The notes: generated by a model from the letters alone, not told the origin. Shown: positions 17,498-26,765, counted from the first letter of the stretch. The stretch is DNA of 52,099 bases from Actimicrobium sp047621665 (GCA_047621665.1 JBLHMB010000022.1:1-52099), one strand, 5' to 3'. Numbers and translations are program-made.

Positions 17498-18252
17498 GCT
17501 TCTTCCTTGCCGAGATAGGCTTCGATGACTTCGGGATTATTCTTGATCTCGGACGGCGTACCTTCGGCGATGATGCGACCGAAGTTGAGTACCGCGATGC
17601 GGTCGCACAGGCCCATCACGAAACGCATGTCGTGTTCGATCAGGAAGATGGTGTAACCACGTTGCTTGATGTTGACGATCTCTGCCATCAGATCGGATTT
17701 TTCGGACGGGTTCATGCCGGCCACCGGTTCGTCGAGCAGTAGCAGCTTCGGCTCGGTGGCTAGCGCACGGGCAAATTCGAGCCGGCGTTGTTCACCGTAA
17801 GACAGGCTCTCGGCCAGCATGTCGGCTTTGTGATCGAGTCGTACCCACGACAGCAGTTCGCGGGCGCGCTCGCGGGCTTTGGCTTCGGCATTGCGGAAGG
17901 AGGCCAGATTCAATAGCAGGCTGGCAAAACCGTAATCGAGATGGTCATGCATGCCGACGATGACATTTTCGAGCAGCGTCATTTCCTTGAAAATGCGGAT
18001 GTTCTGGAAGGTCCGTGCAATCCCGAGTTCGGTGATCTTGTGCGGTGCGACTGCACCGAGGTTTTTGCCATTGAAGACGATGTTACCACCCGTTGGTTGC
18101 AACAGGCCGGTCAGCAGGTTGAAGACCGTGGTCTTGCCCGCGCCGTTCGGCCCGATCATGCCGAAGATGCCGCCCTGCGGCACCGTGAAGCTGACATCCT
18201 GCAGCACCTTGAGGCCGCCGAACTGCTTGCTGATCTGATTCATTTGCAGCAT
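17494..18252 (-). CDS. livG: Branched-chain amino acid ABC transporter ATP-binding protein LivG
   Basis: Second ATPase of the Liv transporter, 252 residues. It shows Walker A (GPNGAGKTT), signature (LSYGEQRRLEFARAL), Walker B (LLLLDEPVAGMNPSE) and the LivG-typical segment GIARTFQNIRIFKEMTLLENV. It overlaps livF by 4 bases and the livM stop by 1 base, so the cassette is tightly translated. It acts on the cytoplasmic face of the LivHM channel. Confidence 0.95.
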   Translation of the reverse strand: MLQMNQISKQFGGLKVLQDVSFTVPQGGIFGMIGPNGAGKTTVFNLLTGLLQPTGGNIVFNGKNLGAVAPHKITELGIARTFQNIRIFKEMTLLENVIVGMHDHLDYGFASLLLNLASFRNAEAKARERARELLSWVRLDHKADMLAESLSYGEQRRLEFARALATEPKLLLLDEPVAGMNPSEKSDLMAEIVNIKQRGYTIFLIEHDMRFVMGLCDRIAVLNFGRIIAEGTPSEIKNNPEVIEAYLGKEEA

Positions 18253-19121
18253 CAGATCTCCTTCTTTGTTGAGGTGCGCTTGAACAATGCGCGTAACCGT
18301 GCCGGATCCCAGATGCCTTTCGGCAGATACAGGATGACGACGATCAGGATCAGGCCGTTGAAGGCCAGCCTGAAGTGCTTGAATTCGCGTAGCACTTCGG
18401 GCAACAGGGTCAGGATGGTCGCACCCAGGGTCGGGCCGATCAGGTTGACGGTGCCGCCGAAGACCGCCATGGTCAGAATATCGACAGCGTTTTCAAACGC
18501 GTAATTGCCCGGTCCGATCGTGAAGGTGTAGTGCGCATTGAGGCCGCCGGCAACGCCGGCAATCACCGCGCCGGTGACGAAAGCCAGCAGCTTGTAACCG
18601 GCCACGTTGATGCCCATGAGTTGTGCTGCGACTTCATCGGCCTTGATGGCTTCGAAGGCGCGGCCGATTTTCGAGCGGCGCATGCGTGCCAGCACGAATA
18701 GCGTCAGTGCCAGCAGCAGCACGATGTGCCACCACTCGGTCTTGAGCGGGATGCCGTTGAGCCCCATCGGACCGCCGGTCACGTCCAGGTTAAGCACGAC
18801 GACGCGCACCACTTCGCCAAAGCCCAGCGTGGCCATCGCGAGATAGACTCCGGACAGGCGCAGCGTCGGGATGCCGATGAGGAGTGCCACCAGCGCCGGC
18901 AGCACAGCAGCAGCCAGCAAGGCCAGCGGGAACGCCACATCGGCCTGCATTGTCAGCATCGCTGCGGCATAGGCACCGATGCCCATGAACGCGGCATTTG
19001 CCAGTGACAGCAAACCGCACGACAGCGTGATGTAGATCGACAGCGCCAGCATCGCATTGACGCCGATGCTGAAGATGACGGTGTTGTAAGTCGACCAGAA
19101 AGCCTGCCACCATTCCATCAT
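18252..19121 (-). CDS. livM: Branched-chain amino acid ABC transporter permease LivM
   Basis: Inner-membrane permease of 289 residues with about eight to nine hydrophobic segments. Family features include the N-terminal LSIYITLSCGLLSLANAAFMGIGAY segment and the coupling-helix region GRAFEAIKADEVAAQLMGINV with GLNAHYTFTIGP after it. A short basic C-terminal tail follows the last membrane span. It pairs with LivH and starts one base after the livH stop. Confidence 0.94.
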   Translation of the reverse strand: MMEWWQAFWSTYNTVIFSIGVNAMLALSIYITLSCGLLSLANAAFMGIGAYAAAMLTMQADVAFPLALLAAAVLPALVALLIGIPTLRLSGVYLAMATLGFGEVVRVVVLNLDVTGGPMGLNGIPLKTEWWHIVLLLALTLFVLARMRRSKIGRAFEAIKADEVAAQLMGINVAGYKLLAFVTGAVIAGVAGGLNAHYTFTIGPGNYAFENAVDILTMAVFGGTVNLIGPTLGATILTLLPEVLREFKHFRLAFNGLILIVVILYLPKGIWDPARLRALFKRTSTKKEI

Positions 19122-19122
19122 G

Positions 19123-20004
19123 TCAGGCCTTCCTTTCCAGCACTTTGCCGAACATGCCGGATGGCCGTACCAGCAGAATTACGAACAGCAAACCGAAGGC
19201 AACGGCATCGCGGAAATCGCTCGACAGGTAAGCCACGCTCATGACTTCGGCAAAGCCGAGGAACAGGCCGCCGATCATCGCGCCACGGATATCACCCATG
19301 CCGCCCAAAATAATGACGGCGATGCCCTTGTGCAGCATCGGCTGTCCCATGAATGGCGAGATCGCGTTGAACGACAAACCGACCAGTACGCCGGCGACAC
19401 CGCCGAGTGCCGCCGCGGTGAACGAAGTCAGCAGGAACAAACCTTCGACATTGATGCCCAGCAGCGCGGCGGCTTTCGGTGATTCGGCAATCGCGCGTAG
19501 TGCGCGACCTAGTTGCGTGCGACGCATCACGACCAGCAACACGATCATCAGCAGAAATGAGATCGCGACGATGCCGATCTGGACCGCGGTCACATGGACG
19601 CTGCCGAAGGTGATGCTTTGTTCGGGGATGGTGCCGACCGAAAAGCGATTGTTCTCGGCACCGAACAGACCCTGCGCCAGGCTGGTCAGCATGATGGCCA
19701 CGCCGATCGAGGCAATCATCGGGGATAAGTGGGGTGCGTTGCGCTTGCGCAGTGGTCGCAGCACCAGATAGTCGACCAGCAAACCGATCAGGCCGGCCAC
19801 CAGCATCGCGGCCAGCAGTGCCAGCCAGAGCGGAAACGCCATCTTCTCGACCAGCAGCAGGGCCGAGTAACTGCCCAGCATGAAGATCGCCCCATGCGAT
19901 AAATTGATGACGCCAAGCACGCCGAAAACTAGCGTGAAGCCTAGTGCGAACAGCGCATACACGCTACCCAGCGACAAGGCATTAATCAGTTGTTGTTCGA
20001 GCAT
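19123..20004 (-). CDS. livH: Branched-chain amino acid ABC transporter permease LivH
   Basis: Inner-membrane permease of 293 residues, the LivM partner. It opens with the LivH signature LGSVYALFALGFTLVFGVLGVINLSHG and carries the EAA-like coupling loop LGRALRAIAESPKAAALLGINV. The late segment GGMGDIRGAMIGGLFLGFAE is also typical. About eight membrane spans are visible. It lies about 90 bases downstream of livK, and the intervening DNA folds into a hairpin. Confidence 0.95.
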   Translation of the reverse strand: MLEQQLINALSLGSVYALFALGFTLVFGVLGVINLSHGAIFMLGSYSALLLVEKMAFPLWLALLAAMLVAGLIGLLVDYLVLRPLRKRNAPHLSPMIASIGVAIMLTSLAQGLFGAENNRFSVGTIPEQSITFGSVHVTAVQIGIVAISFLLMIVLLVVMRRTQLGRALRAIAESPKAAALLGINVEGLFLLTSFTAAALGGVAGVLVGLSFNAISPFMGQPMLHKGIAVIILGGMGDIRGAMIGGLFLGFAEVMSVAYLSSDFRDAVAFGLLFVILLVRPSGMFGKVLERKA

Positions 20005-20025
20005 AGTCCCTGCATAAAATGAATA

Positions 20026-20060
20026 TGCGGCACAGCCGGGGGTAAGCCGGAAATGCCGCA
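20026..20060 (-). terminator. Hairpin in the livK-livH intergenic region
   Basis: Arms TGCGGCA (20026-20032) and TGCCGCA (20054-20060) enclose an inner CCGG/CCGG pairing. Placed just after the binding-protein gene and before the permease genes, such stem-loops commonly lower downstream expression or stabilise the upstream message in ABC operons. That role is inference; no T tract follows. Confidence 0.4.
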
Positions 20061-20095
20061 GTTAATACGGTTGTGCCGAAAAGAGAATGCGTGGT

Positions 20096-21253
20096 TTATT
20101 TCAGCAGCACAAACTTGCCGCCTTTGGCGATGTTGACGATGGCATCCTGATTCGCATCAAAACCGGCCGGCTTGCCATCCTTGCCGGTCGCGCGACGGAA
20201 CTCGAACGGACCGGTGGCACCGTTGAGCTTGACGCCCGGCAACGCAGTGGCCAGCGCCAGCCTATCCTTGTCGAGCGCGCCGGTCAGTTTCATTTTCCTG
20301 AGCGCGTCGGCGACGATGTAAATCGCGTCATAGGCCTGGGCTGCAAATTGATCCGGCTCGGCATTGAACTTAGTCTTGTAGGCGGCGATGAAGGCCTTGT
20401 TAGCAGGCGTCATGTTCTCGGACGACCACGGGCTGCCCATGATGGTGTTGTCGGCCGCATCCTTGGCGATCTCGAACAGCTTGGGCGAATTGAAGCCGTT
20501 GCCGCCGATGAATGGTTGCTTCATACCCAGCGTGCGGGTTTGCAAAATGATGTTGGCGGCTTCTTCGGCCAGGCAGGAGCAGACGATGGCGTCAGGGTTG
20601 GTGGCCTTGATTTTAGTCAGCTGGGCCTTGAAATCGACATCGCCCTTGGCATAGGTTTCGGTCGTGGTGATCTCGATTTTTTGTGCATCGAGAGTGGTCT
20701 TGAAGACGTCGTAGCCGCTTTTGGTAAAGGCGTCATCGTTGCCATAGACCACAGCGACTTTTTTCAGGCCGAAATGCTTGACGGCAGCGGCGGTAGTGAC
20801 CGGCAACACATCGGCTTCCATGACCGAGTTACGGAATACCGTCGGTCCCATTGTGCTGATGCCATCCGCGGTGTTGCTGGTGCCGAATACGACGACTTTG
20901 GTGGCGACCGCGATCGGGTCAGCGGCAAAGGCCGAATTCGATAGGGTCGGTCCGAAAACCATCAGGACCTTGTCCTGAAAAATCAGTTTCTTGAAGACGT
21001 TGATGGCTTCTTCTTTTTTGCCTTGCTCGTCTTCGATGATCAGCACCAGCTTGTTGCCATCGACGCCGCCCTTGGCGTTGATTTCGTCAGCGGCCAGCGT
21101 CAGGCCATTCTTGATGGCGCTGCCGTATTTGGCGGCCGGGCCGGTGAGTGCTTCTGCCGCCCCGAGCTTGATGTCGGCGGCAAAGGCTGAACAACCGATG
21201 CCGGCGGCGATTAGCGCCAGGGACAGTTTCTTGATGGTCAACGTGGTGTGCAT
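20096..21253 (-). CDS. livK: Periplasmic branched-chain amino acid binding protein LivK/LivJ-type
   Basis: Substrate-binding protein of the Liv transporter, type I periplasmic-binding fold, 385 residues. The start at 21253 gives a clean Sec signal peptide (KKLSLALIAAGIGCSAFA, cleavage after AFA-A) and has a GGAG site 7 bases upstream; the frame extends further upstream without support. The mature N-terminus IKLGAAEALTGPAAKYGSAIKNG and the late region AAQAYDAIYIVADAL are typical. Exact ligand (leucine, isoleucine, valine or another amino acid) is not readable from sequence. First gene of livKHMGF. Confidence 0.94.
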   Translation of the reverse strand: MHTTLTIKKLSLALIAAGIGCSAFAADIKLGAAEALTGPAAKYGSAIKNGLTLAADEINAKGGVDGNKLVLIIEDEQGKKEEAINVFKKLIFQDKVLMVFGPTLSNSAFAADPIAVATKVVVFGTSNTADGISTMGPTVFRNSVMEADVLPVTTAAAVKHFGLKKVAVVYGNDDAFTKSGYDVFKTTLDAQKIEITTTETYAKGDVDFKAQLTKIKATNPDAIVCSCLAEEAANIILQTRTLGMKQPFIGGNGFNSPKLFEIAKDAADNTIMGSPWSSENMTPANKAFIAAYKTKFNAEPDQFAAQAYDAIYIVADALRKMKLTGALDKDRLALATALPGVKLNGATGPFEFRRATGKDGKPAGFDANQDAIVNIAKGGKFVLLK

Positions 21254-21417
21254 GGAATCTCCGGGAAGTGGCATGTCTCTACTGTTATCGATCACCGCTT
21301 TATTGCGCGCAGTGTTTTTGTAACGAACGGTCGAGAGGGTAGCAGGGTCTGCGTGCGGTATCAACTGCGACGAACCAAACTCACGCAGCAGCGTCAATCC
21401 GGGGCAAAAAGACGCAC

Positions 21418-21457
21418 AAAAAAAACCGTCTGCCGGTTCTTGTGAACGGGCAGACGG
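21418..21457 (-). terminator. Rho-independent terminator of the lipoprotein/DUF4331 operon
   Basis: Read on the minus strand, CCGTCTGCC (21457-21449) pairs with GGCAGACGG (21434-21426) and is followed by a run of eight T (21425-21418). It lies 30 bases after the stop of the small lipoprotein gene and therefore ends transcription of that minus-strand operon before the livK promoter region. Confidence 0.85.
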
Positions 21458-21487
21458 TAGGGGTGCTTTCGCTACTACAAGGTCGTA

Positions 21488-21724
21488 TTACTTGACCGGT
21501 GCAGGAGTTGTATCTTCCGGCGAGGTGGTGCTGATACTGTCAATTTCACGCGGCTGGGTGTCTTCCGGTGCGGTGCTGACCAGGTTGGTGATGAAGGTGA
21601 TGAAGCCATCGACGAACGTGGTACCGGCCGGCGGCGTGACCACTTCCGAGCCGTTGGTGCTACCGCCGCACGCTGACAGCGACACTGCGGCTGTCATGGC
21701 GCATAAAAGTAAGATTTTTCTCAT
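21488..21724 (-). CDS. Small putative lipoprotein of unknown function
   Basis: A 78-residue protein with a lipoprotein signal peptide: positively charged start, hydrophobic core and lipobox LSAC with Cys at residue 19, followed by GGSTNG. The mature part is short, Thr/Pro/Glu-rich and probably disordered, with two similar APEDTQP / SPEDTTP segments near the end. No family recognised. It lies 39 bases downstream of the DUF4331 gene, has a GGAG-type ribosome site, and ends before a strong terminator. It is therefore likely the second gene of a two-gene operon and may anchor or assist the DUF4331 protein (inference). Confidence 0.8.
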   Translation of the reverse strand: MRKILLLCAMTAAVSLSACGGSTNGSEVVTPPAGTTFVDGFITFITNLVSTAPEDTQPREIDSISTTSPEDTTPAPVK

Positions 21725-21763
21725 GGTGCTCTCCTGATAAATTGCCTTGAAGGTTGGCTGGTT

Positions 21764-23260
21764 TTAGTGCTTCAACGAGCCAGCGAGGGGCGTTTTCAGG
21801 TAAGGGAACGCATTGTCGAAGAACGTGTAGTCGACGAAGGCACCATCGGTGAAGTCGATCGCACCGGACGGAGCGTCGCCAGGAACGCAACCGATGTTCA
21901 GTGTGCACAAGCGACCCATGACGACGCGCAGAGCGATGTCGACGACATCGTCACCAGGACGACGACCATTCGGGAAACCGGCGTTATCGCCACCGATGAC
22001 ACCAAGGCGCTTCTGTGCGGCAGGCGCTGTTGCAGCGATCGAGGTGTTGAGACGCAACATCTCCGAACCGACCACGTTGGCGGGCTGGTTGACACCCTTG
22101 ACACCGGTCAGGAAGGCAGCGACCAGATCGTTACGCGGGAAGTTGGTTGGTGCTTTGACGCCAGCCGAACCGAACAGGATTTCTACCAGGGCTGGCAAGG
22201 TCGGGTTGGTGACGTAGTCGATGAACTGACCATCGCCGCTTGGCATGCTGTGGTTGAACTGGTCTTTGTCTTTCAGACCGATCACGACTTCGTTGACCAA
22301 CGGTGCACCAAGACGCGATACCTGGGTCCAGGCGCCGCCTTGTTTCGATGCCTTGCTGGAGTTCGGAGTCGGGTTGATCAAACGACCTTGACGCACGCTG
22401 GCGGTGGTCCATGCACCGATGACCGGCTCAGTGCCATTGGTCAGGCAGACTGTCGGGATTTCGAGTTCGATCGAAGTAACGTTTTTGTCGGCCAGATCAT
22501 CATGGGCGGCGCGCTCGGCGTTCGGATCAAATGCGGTAGCCGGTGCCTTGATGTTGATCAAGTCAAATGTTTCGCCCAGGTTGACGACGAAAGGATCTTT
22601 ACGCTGACCGACGAACATTTTGCCGGGCATCGCGCAGCCGGGAATGTTGATCGATACGACGTGTTGTGCGGCATACGCGGCGTAGTCGGGAATTGACTTG
22701 TTACCGATGTTGTCGAGTGGCTTGTCAAACGTGGCTGAACCACCGGCTGCATTGGTGACAGCAGCTTTGGTACCAGTGCGACGATCGCCGGTGACCAGTG
22801 TGACGGTATAGGTTTCACGGACATTGGCACCGGCAGCGTTCGGTGCATTGATTGCGCCGCCATTGATGACCAGCGGGATCGAGACTTTTTTGCCGCCGAC
22901 GGTCAGCTGTGTGTCTTTGTTGGTGTTGTTGAAGCGGAACTGATACGTCAGTTGTTCCTTGCCGTTACCGTTGTTGTTGATATGGATTTCGTACAGCGCA
23001 TCGCCATCCATCGCAAAGTAATTCGGGCCGCCGTAGGCATCTTGCAGTGGCGCGTAGTTGGCGATCAGCGTGGTGTACGCAGCGCGGTTGGCTTCATAAC
23101 TACGGAACATGTAGAGATCCGTGCCATCGACCTTCGGCATACTGGTAATAAATGGTGCCTCGCGATGGCTGGACGCCAGGGCGGGCACCGCAAACATGGT
23201 GGCAAGTGCACTGGCAACAAGCGCTGCACAGCAGGTGGTTTTGGCGATCGATGACTTCAT
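21764..23260 (-). CDS. Exported DUF4331 domain protein
   Basis: A 498-residue exported protein starting at 23260, where ATG follows GGAGACCGCA; a GTG 51 bases upstream is less likely. The signal peptide runs to about residue 30 (VPALASSHREAP). The mature start SSHREAPFITSMPKVDGTDLYMFRSYE is the DUF4331 hallmark, and the C-terminal part NGRRPGDDVVDIALRVVMG also fits. DUF4331 proteins are periplasmic or surface proteins of unknown function. A distant gap of 140 bases separates it from argH upstream on the same strand. It is paired with the small lipoprotein downstream. Confidence 0.92.
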   Translation of the reverse strand: MKSSIAKTTCCAALVASALATMFAVPALASSHREAPFITSMPKVDGTDLYMFRSYEANRAAYTTLIANYAPLQDAYGGPNYFAMDGDALYEIHINNNGNGKEQLTYQFRFNNTNKDTQLTVGGKKVSIPLVINGGAINAPNAAGANVRETYTVTLVTGDRRTGTKAAVTNAAGGSATFDKPLDNIGNKSIPDYAAYAAQHVVSINIPGCAMPGKMFVGQRKDPFVVNLGETFDLINIKAPATAFDPNAERAAHDDLADKNVTSIELEIPTVCLTNGTEPVIGAWTTASVRQGRLINPTPNSSKASKQGGAWTQVSRLGAPLVNEVVIGLKDKDQFNHSMPSGDGQFIDYVTNPTLPALVEILFGSAGVKAPTNFPRNDLVAAFLTGVKGVNQPANVVGSEMLRLNTSIAATAPAAQKRLGVIGGDNAGFPNGRRPGDDVVDIALRVVMGRLCTLNIGCVPGDAPSGAIDFTDGAFVDYTFFDNAFPYLKTPLAGSLKH

Positions 23261-23400
23261 TGCGGTCTCCTTCAAAGGGTTTTGCCCGGTTGGGCCTGAG
23301 TTACCAAACACTTTACGAAGGAGAATTCAGATCGGATTCAACTATTTGAAAAAGTTCGCATTTATTTTGAATCAGTCTGTGTCGAGATGTCTTGACTGTC

Positions 23401-24798
23401 TCATCCGGCCAGTTGTGTGCGCACCCGGGCGATCGCCAGACGAACCTGGCGTGGTGCCGTGCCGCCGACATGGTCACGTGCTGCGACCGAGCCTTCGAGC
23501 GTGAGTACTGCGTAGATATCATCCTCGATCAGTGCTGAAAACGCCTTGAGCTGTGTCAGTGTCAGGTCAGCCAGATCGCATTCCTTGTCAACGCAAATGC
23601 GCACTGCATGCGCCACCGCTTCGTGGGCATCGCGAAACGGCAAGCCTTTCTTGACCAGATAATCAGCCAGGTCAGTCGCAGTGGCATACCCCTGCAATGC
23701 CGCCGCACGCATGGCTTCCGGTTTGACGGTGATGCCGCGCGCCATGTCGGCAAAGATGCGCAGCGTGTCGGTGAGGGTGTCGACGGTGTCGAACAGCGGC
23801 TCCTTGTCTTCCTGATTGTCCTTGTTGTAGGCCAGCGGCTGGCCCTTCATCAAGGTCAGCAGGCACATCAGATGGCCGGTGACGCGGCCGGTCTTGCCAC
23901 GTGCCAGTTCCGGTACGTCAGGATTTTTCTTTTGCGGCATGATCGACGAGCCGGTACAGAAGCGGTCGGCAATGTCGATGAAGCCGACGCGCGGACTCAT
24001 CCAGATCACCAGCTCTTCCGACATGCGCGAAATGTGGGTCATCACCAGTGCCGCTGCCGCGCAGAATTCGATGGCGAAGTCGCGATCCGAGACGGCATCC
24101 AGAGAGTTGTAGCAGACTTCATCGAAGCCCAGCAATTGCGCGACCAGCTCACGGTCAATCGGGAAGGTCGTGCCGGCCAGTGCGGCGGCGCCGAGCGGCA
24201 GGCGATTAACGCGTTTGCGACAATCGGCAAGGCGCTCGGTATCCCGGCCGAACATCTCGACATAGGCCAGCAAGTGGTGGCCGAAGGTGACCGGTTGGGC
24301 GACTTGCATGTGGGTAAAGCCGGGCAGGATGGTGTCGGCGTGCTGCTCGGCCAGATCCACCAGTGCCAGACGCAACTCGCCCAGCAGAATGGTCAGATCG
24401 TCGATCGCGCCGCGCAAGTACAAGCGGATGTCGGTGGCGACCTGATCGTTGCGTGACCGCCCGGTATGTAGCCGCTTGCCGGCGTCGCCGACCAGTTCGG
24501 TCAGGCGCTTTTCAATATTCAGATGGACATCTTCCAGATCCAGCAACCACTCGAAACTGCCTTCGGCAATTTCGTTGCCGATTTGCTGCAGGCCGCCACG
24601 GATCGCAGAGAGGTCTTCGCTGCTGATGATTTTTTGCTGCGCCAGCATTTGGGCATGGGCCAGCGAGCCCTGAATGTCCACTTCGGCAAGGCGCTTGTCG
24701 AAAAAAACCGACGCGGTGTAGCGTTTTACCAGATCGGAAACCGGTTCTGAAAAACGGGCCGACCAGGCTTCGCTTTTTTTGGAGAATTGTGCTGTCAT
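23401..24798 (-). CDS. argH: Argininosuccinate lyase
   Basis: ArgH splits argininosuccinate into arginine and fumarate, the last step of arginine synthesis. The 465-residue protein has all fumarase/aspartase-superfamily motifs: GRSRNDQVATDIRLYLR, the catalytic-His segment LPGFTHMQVAQPVTFGHHLL, and the flexible signature loop GSSIMPQKKNPDVPEL with the catalytic Ser. Start ATG at 24798 is divergent from the LytS-type kinase gene. A second, exported member of the family lies 2 kb away on the other strand at 26803; this copy is the one with intact active-site motifs. Confidence 0.97.
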   Translation of the reverse strand: MTAQFSKKSEAWSARFSEPVSDLVKRYTASVFFDKRLAEVDIQGSLAHAQMLAQQKIISSEDLSAIRGGLQQIGNEIAEGSFEWLLDLEDVHLNIEKRLTELVGDAGKRLHTGRSRNDQVATDIRLYLRGAIDDLTILLGELRLALVDLAEQHADTILPGFTHMQVAQPVTFGHHLLAYVEMFGRDTERLADCRKRVNRLPLGAAALAGTTFPIDRELVAQLLGFDEVCYNSLDAVSDRDFAIEFCAAAALVMTHISRMSEELVIWMSPRVGFIDIADRFCTGSSIMPQKKNPDVPELARGKTGRVTGHLMCLLTLMKGQPLAYNKDNQEDKEPLFDTVDTLTDTLRIFADMARGITVKPEAMRAAALQGYATATDLADYLVKKGLPFRDAHEAVAHAVRICVDKECDLADLTLTQLKAFSALIEDDIYAVLTLEGSVAARDHVGGTAPRQVRLAIARVRTQLAG

Positions 24799-24879
24799 AA
24801 TTGGATTTCCGGAAAGTTGGTGTCTGAACCGGCCGATTATAAAACAAGCCCCATCCTGATTTTCAGAATTGAGTCGTTG

Positions 24880-25956
24880 ATGCCAATCGTGCCAGCTAAG
24901 GTGCCAGCCAAGGCGCTACCCATAAACGCCGGGTCTGCCGGGGTCGTGATTCCGGATTACTGCAATACCGGCGTCATCCTGCGCGTGCTTTCCATCGTCA
25001 ATCTGGTAATGCTGCTGGCTATCGTGCTGCAGGCCGATACGCGCAGCGCGGGTTTGCTGGCTTTTATTGAATGCGCATTGCCGCTGGAACTGATCTGCAT
25101 GTTGTCGCTGGTATGCCTGTGCGGCGTGCGCCGTCATCTCCTCATCGCGCTGCTGGCGCATTGGCAGCAGCGCCTGCTGTGTGCTCTGGTGCCAGCACTG
25201 GTGAGTATTCCGGTGCTGCGGATCCTGCTGCAGCTGGAATGGTTTCGTAATAGTTTTCCAAACTTGTCGCTGCCGGTTGGCGTACTGCTGGCGGCCATAT
25301 TCGGGGCGGCGCTGCAGCATTATCTGGAATTGCGTGCACGTGCCTTTTCGCCGGCGTTGGGCGAAGCGCAGTTACAGGCTTTGCAGGCGCGTATCCGTCC
25401 GCATTTTTTGTTCAACAGCCTCAATGCGGTACTGGCGCTGATCCGCAGTGATCCCCAGCGCGCCGAAACCACACTCGAAGATATGGCTGACCTGTTCCGG
25501 GTGTTGATGCGTGATGGCCGCGACCTGACCTCGCTGGCCGAAGAAATTCGTTTGTGCGAGCAATATCTGTCGATTGAAAAAGTCCGTCTTGGTGAACGCT
25601 TGCAGGTGCACTGGGATACCAGCGCGATCCATGCCGATGTATTGCGGCAGGCGCAGATTCCCTTGCTGTTGTTGCAGCCGTTGTTCGAAAACGCCGTGCA
25701 CTACGGCGTCGAGCAAAGTACCGCACCGGCGCTGATCCGGATCGAGTTACGGCGGGTGCGCGACAGCATCAGCGTCGTGATCAGCAATCCGTGGCCGGGT
25801 AAAAATCCGGTTGCGCGCAGCAATCACATGGCGCTCGAGAACATCCGCGGTCGACTGCGTTTGCTGTATGACCTCGAATCGAGCCTGAGTGCCCGTGTCA
25901 TTGGTGGCAATTTTGAAGTCCGGCTGTTCATCCCCTATAAAAAGGTCCTGCCATGA
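24880..25956 (+). CDS. algZ: LytS/AlgZ-family sensor histidine kinase
   Basis: A 358-residue membrane kinase starting at ATG 24880; upstream in-frame TTG codons are unlikely. About four hydrophobic segments between residues 30 and 145 form the sensor. The phospho-acceptor H175 lies in the His_kinase-family motif LQARIRPHFLFNSLNAVLALI. An HATPase domain follows, with the N-box LLLQPLFENAVHYGV and a short GRLRLLYDLES segment. It overlaps the LytTR regulator by 4 bases. Position between argH and an AlgR homologue matches algZ (fimS) of pseudomonads, hence the symbol; function in type IV pilus or exopolysaccharide control is inference. Confidence 0.85.
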   Translation: MPIVPAKVPAKALPINAGSAGVVIPDYCNTGVILRVLSIVNLVMLLAIVLQADTRSAGLLAFIECALPLELICMLSLVCLCGVRRHLLIALLAHWQQRLLCALVPALVSIPVLRILLQLEWFRNSFPNLSLPVGVLLAAIFGAALQHYLELRARAFSPALGEAQLQALQARIRPHFLFNSLNAVLALIRSDPQRAETTLEDMADLFRVLMRDGRDLTSLAEEIRLCEQYLSIEKVRLGERLQVHWDTSAIHADVLRQAQIPLLLLQPLFENAVHYGVEQSTAPALIRIELRRVRDSISVVISNPWPGKNPVARSNHMALENIRGRLRLLYDLESSLSARVIGGNFEVRLFIPYKKVLP

Positions 25957-26711
25957 GCCTGCGTCTTTTTATCGTTGATGATGAAGCGCCGGCCCGTGCC
26001 CGGCTGCGTGATGTGTTGTCCGACATCGCGGTGCAGTGCCCGCATCAGGTGGTGGGTGAAGCTGCTGATGCCCAGTCGGCTCTCGATGGCCTTGGTGCGC
26101 TGGCCGTCGAGCAATTTCCGGATATCGTGCTGCTCGATGTGCAGATGCCGGGCATGTCGGGGATCGAACTGGCGGCGCTGATGGGAAAGCAGTGGGTAGT
26201 CGTGCCGGCGATTATTTTCATCAGTGCGTTTGATGATTTTGCGCTCAAGGCGTTTGAAGTACGTGCGCTGGACTACCTGCTCAAGCCCGTGCGCGCGGCG
26301 CGTCTGGCTGAAGCGCTCTTGCGTGTCGGCCGCCTGCACGGCCATCAGCAAGAAACCATTACCGCCGTGGCGCGTGAACTCCATGCGACGCGCCGGCATT
26401 TTCCGGTACACGAGCGTGGCCGGCTGTTACTGGTGCCGGTGGCCGAGGTGATTTATTTGCGGGCGGAAACCAAGTACGTGACGCTGCGCACGGGTACGCG
26501 TAACTACCTTATCGAAGAATCACTGCTGTCGATTGAGCAAGAACTAGCCAGCGTGTTTGTGCGGGTGCATCGCAATGCGCTGGTTGCCCGCGCGGCGATC
26601 ACCGGTGTCGAACGGTGCCTCGATACCTGGCAAGTCATACTGTCCGGTACCGCGCATCGCTTGCCGATCTCACGGCGGCAGTGGAGCATTATCAAGGGAC
26701 TTGTCAGGTAG
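25953..26711 (+). CDS. algR: LytTR-family response regulator AlgR
   Basis: A 252-residue regulator with receiver domain (D9, D10, phospho-acceptor D62 in LLDVQMPGMSG, Lys in LLKPVRAARL) and a C-terminal LytTR DNA-binding domain (about 145-250). The latter includes PVAEVIYLRAETKYVTLRTGTRNYLIEESL and VRVHRNALVARAAITGVER. It is translationally coupled to the kinase gene by ATGA. In pseudomonads algR is followed directly by hemC; here the hem operon is 8.6 kb downstream. Target genes cannot be inferred from this window. Confidence 0.9.
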   Translation: MSLRLFIVDDEAPARARLRDVLSDIAVQCPHQVVGEAADAQSALDGLGALAVEQFPDIVLLDVQMPGMSGIELAALMGKQWVVVPAIIFISAFDDFALKAFEVRALDYLLKPVRAARLAEALLRVGRLHGHQQETITAVARELHATRRHFPVHERGRLLLVPVAEVIYLRAETKYVTLRTGTRNYLIEESLLSIEQELASVFVRVHRNALVARAAITGVERCLDTWQVILSGTAHRLPISRRQWSIIKGLVR

Positions 26712-26759
26712 GTCCTGGTGCTTGCTAACAAGTAGATCGGGCTGCAGTGAGGGCGTGTC

Positions 26760-26765
26760 TATAAT
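26760..26765 (+). promoter_or_regulatory. Possible -10 element before the exported lyase gene
   Basis: A perfect TATAAT 38 bases upstream of the ATG at 26803, in the 91-base gap after algR. The sequence 17 bases further upstream (TCGGGC) is a poor -35, so an activator or extended element would be needed. It hints that the lyase gene is transcribed separately from algZR. Confidence 0.3.

Noticed and set aside
21254..21397. 48-codon N-terminal extension of livK
   Set aside because: It precedes a perfect signal peptide start with a GGAG site at 21253; an internal signal peptide would make no sense.
23320..23350. Sigma-E-like promoter (GAACTT ... TCTGA on the minus strand) before the DUF4331 gene
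   Set aside because: The spacing between the two elements is about 20 bases, longer than the usual 16-17, so the match is probably fortuitous.
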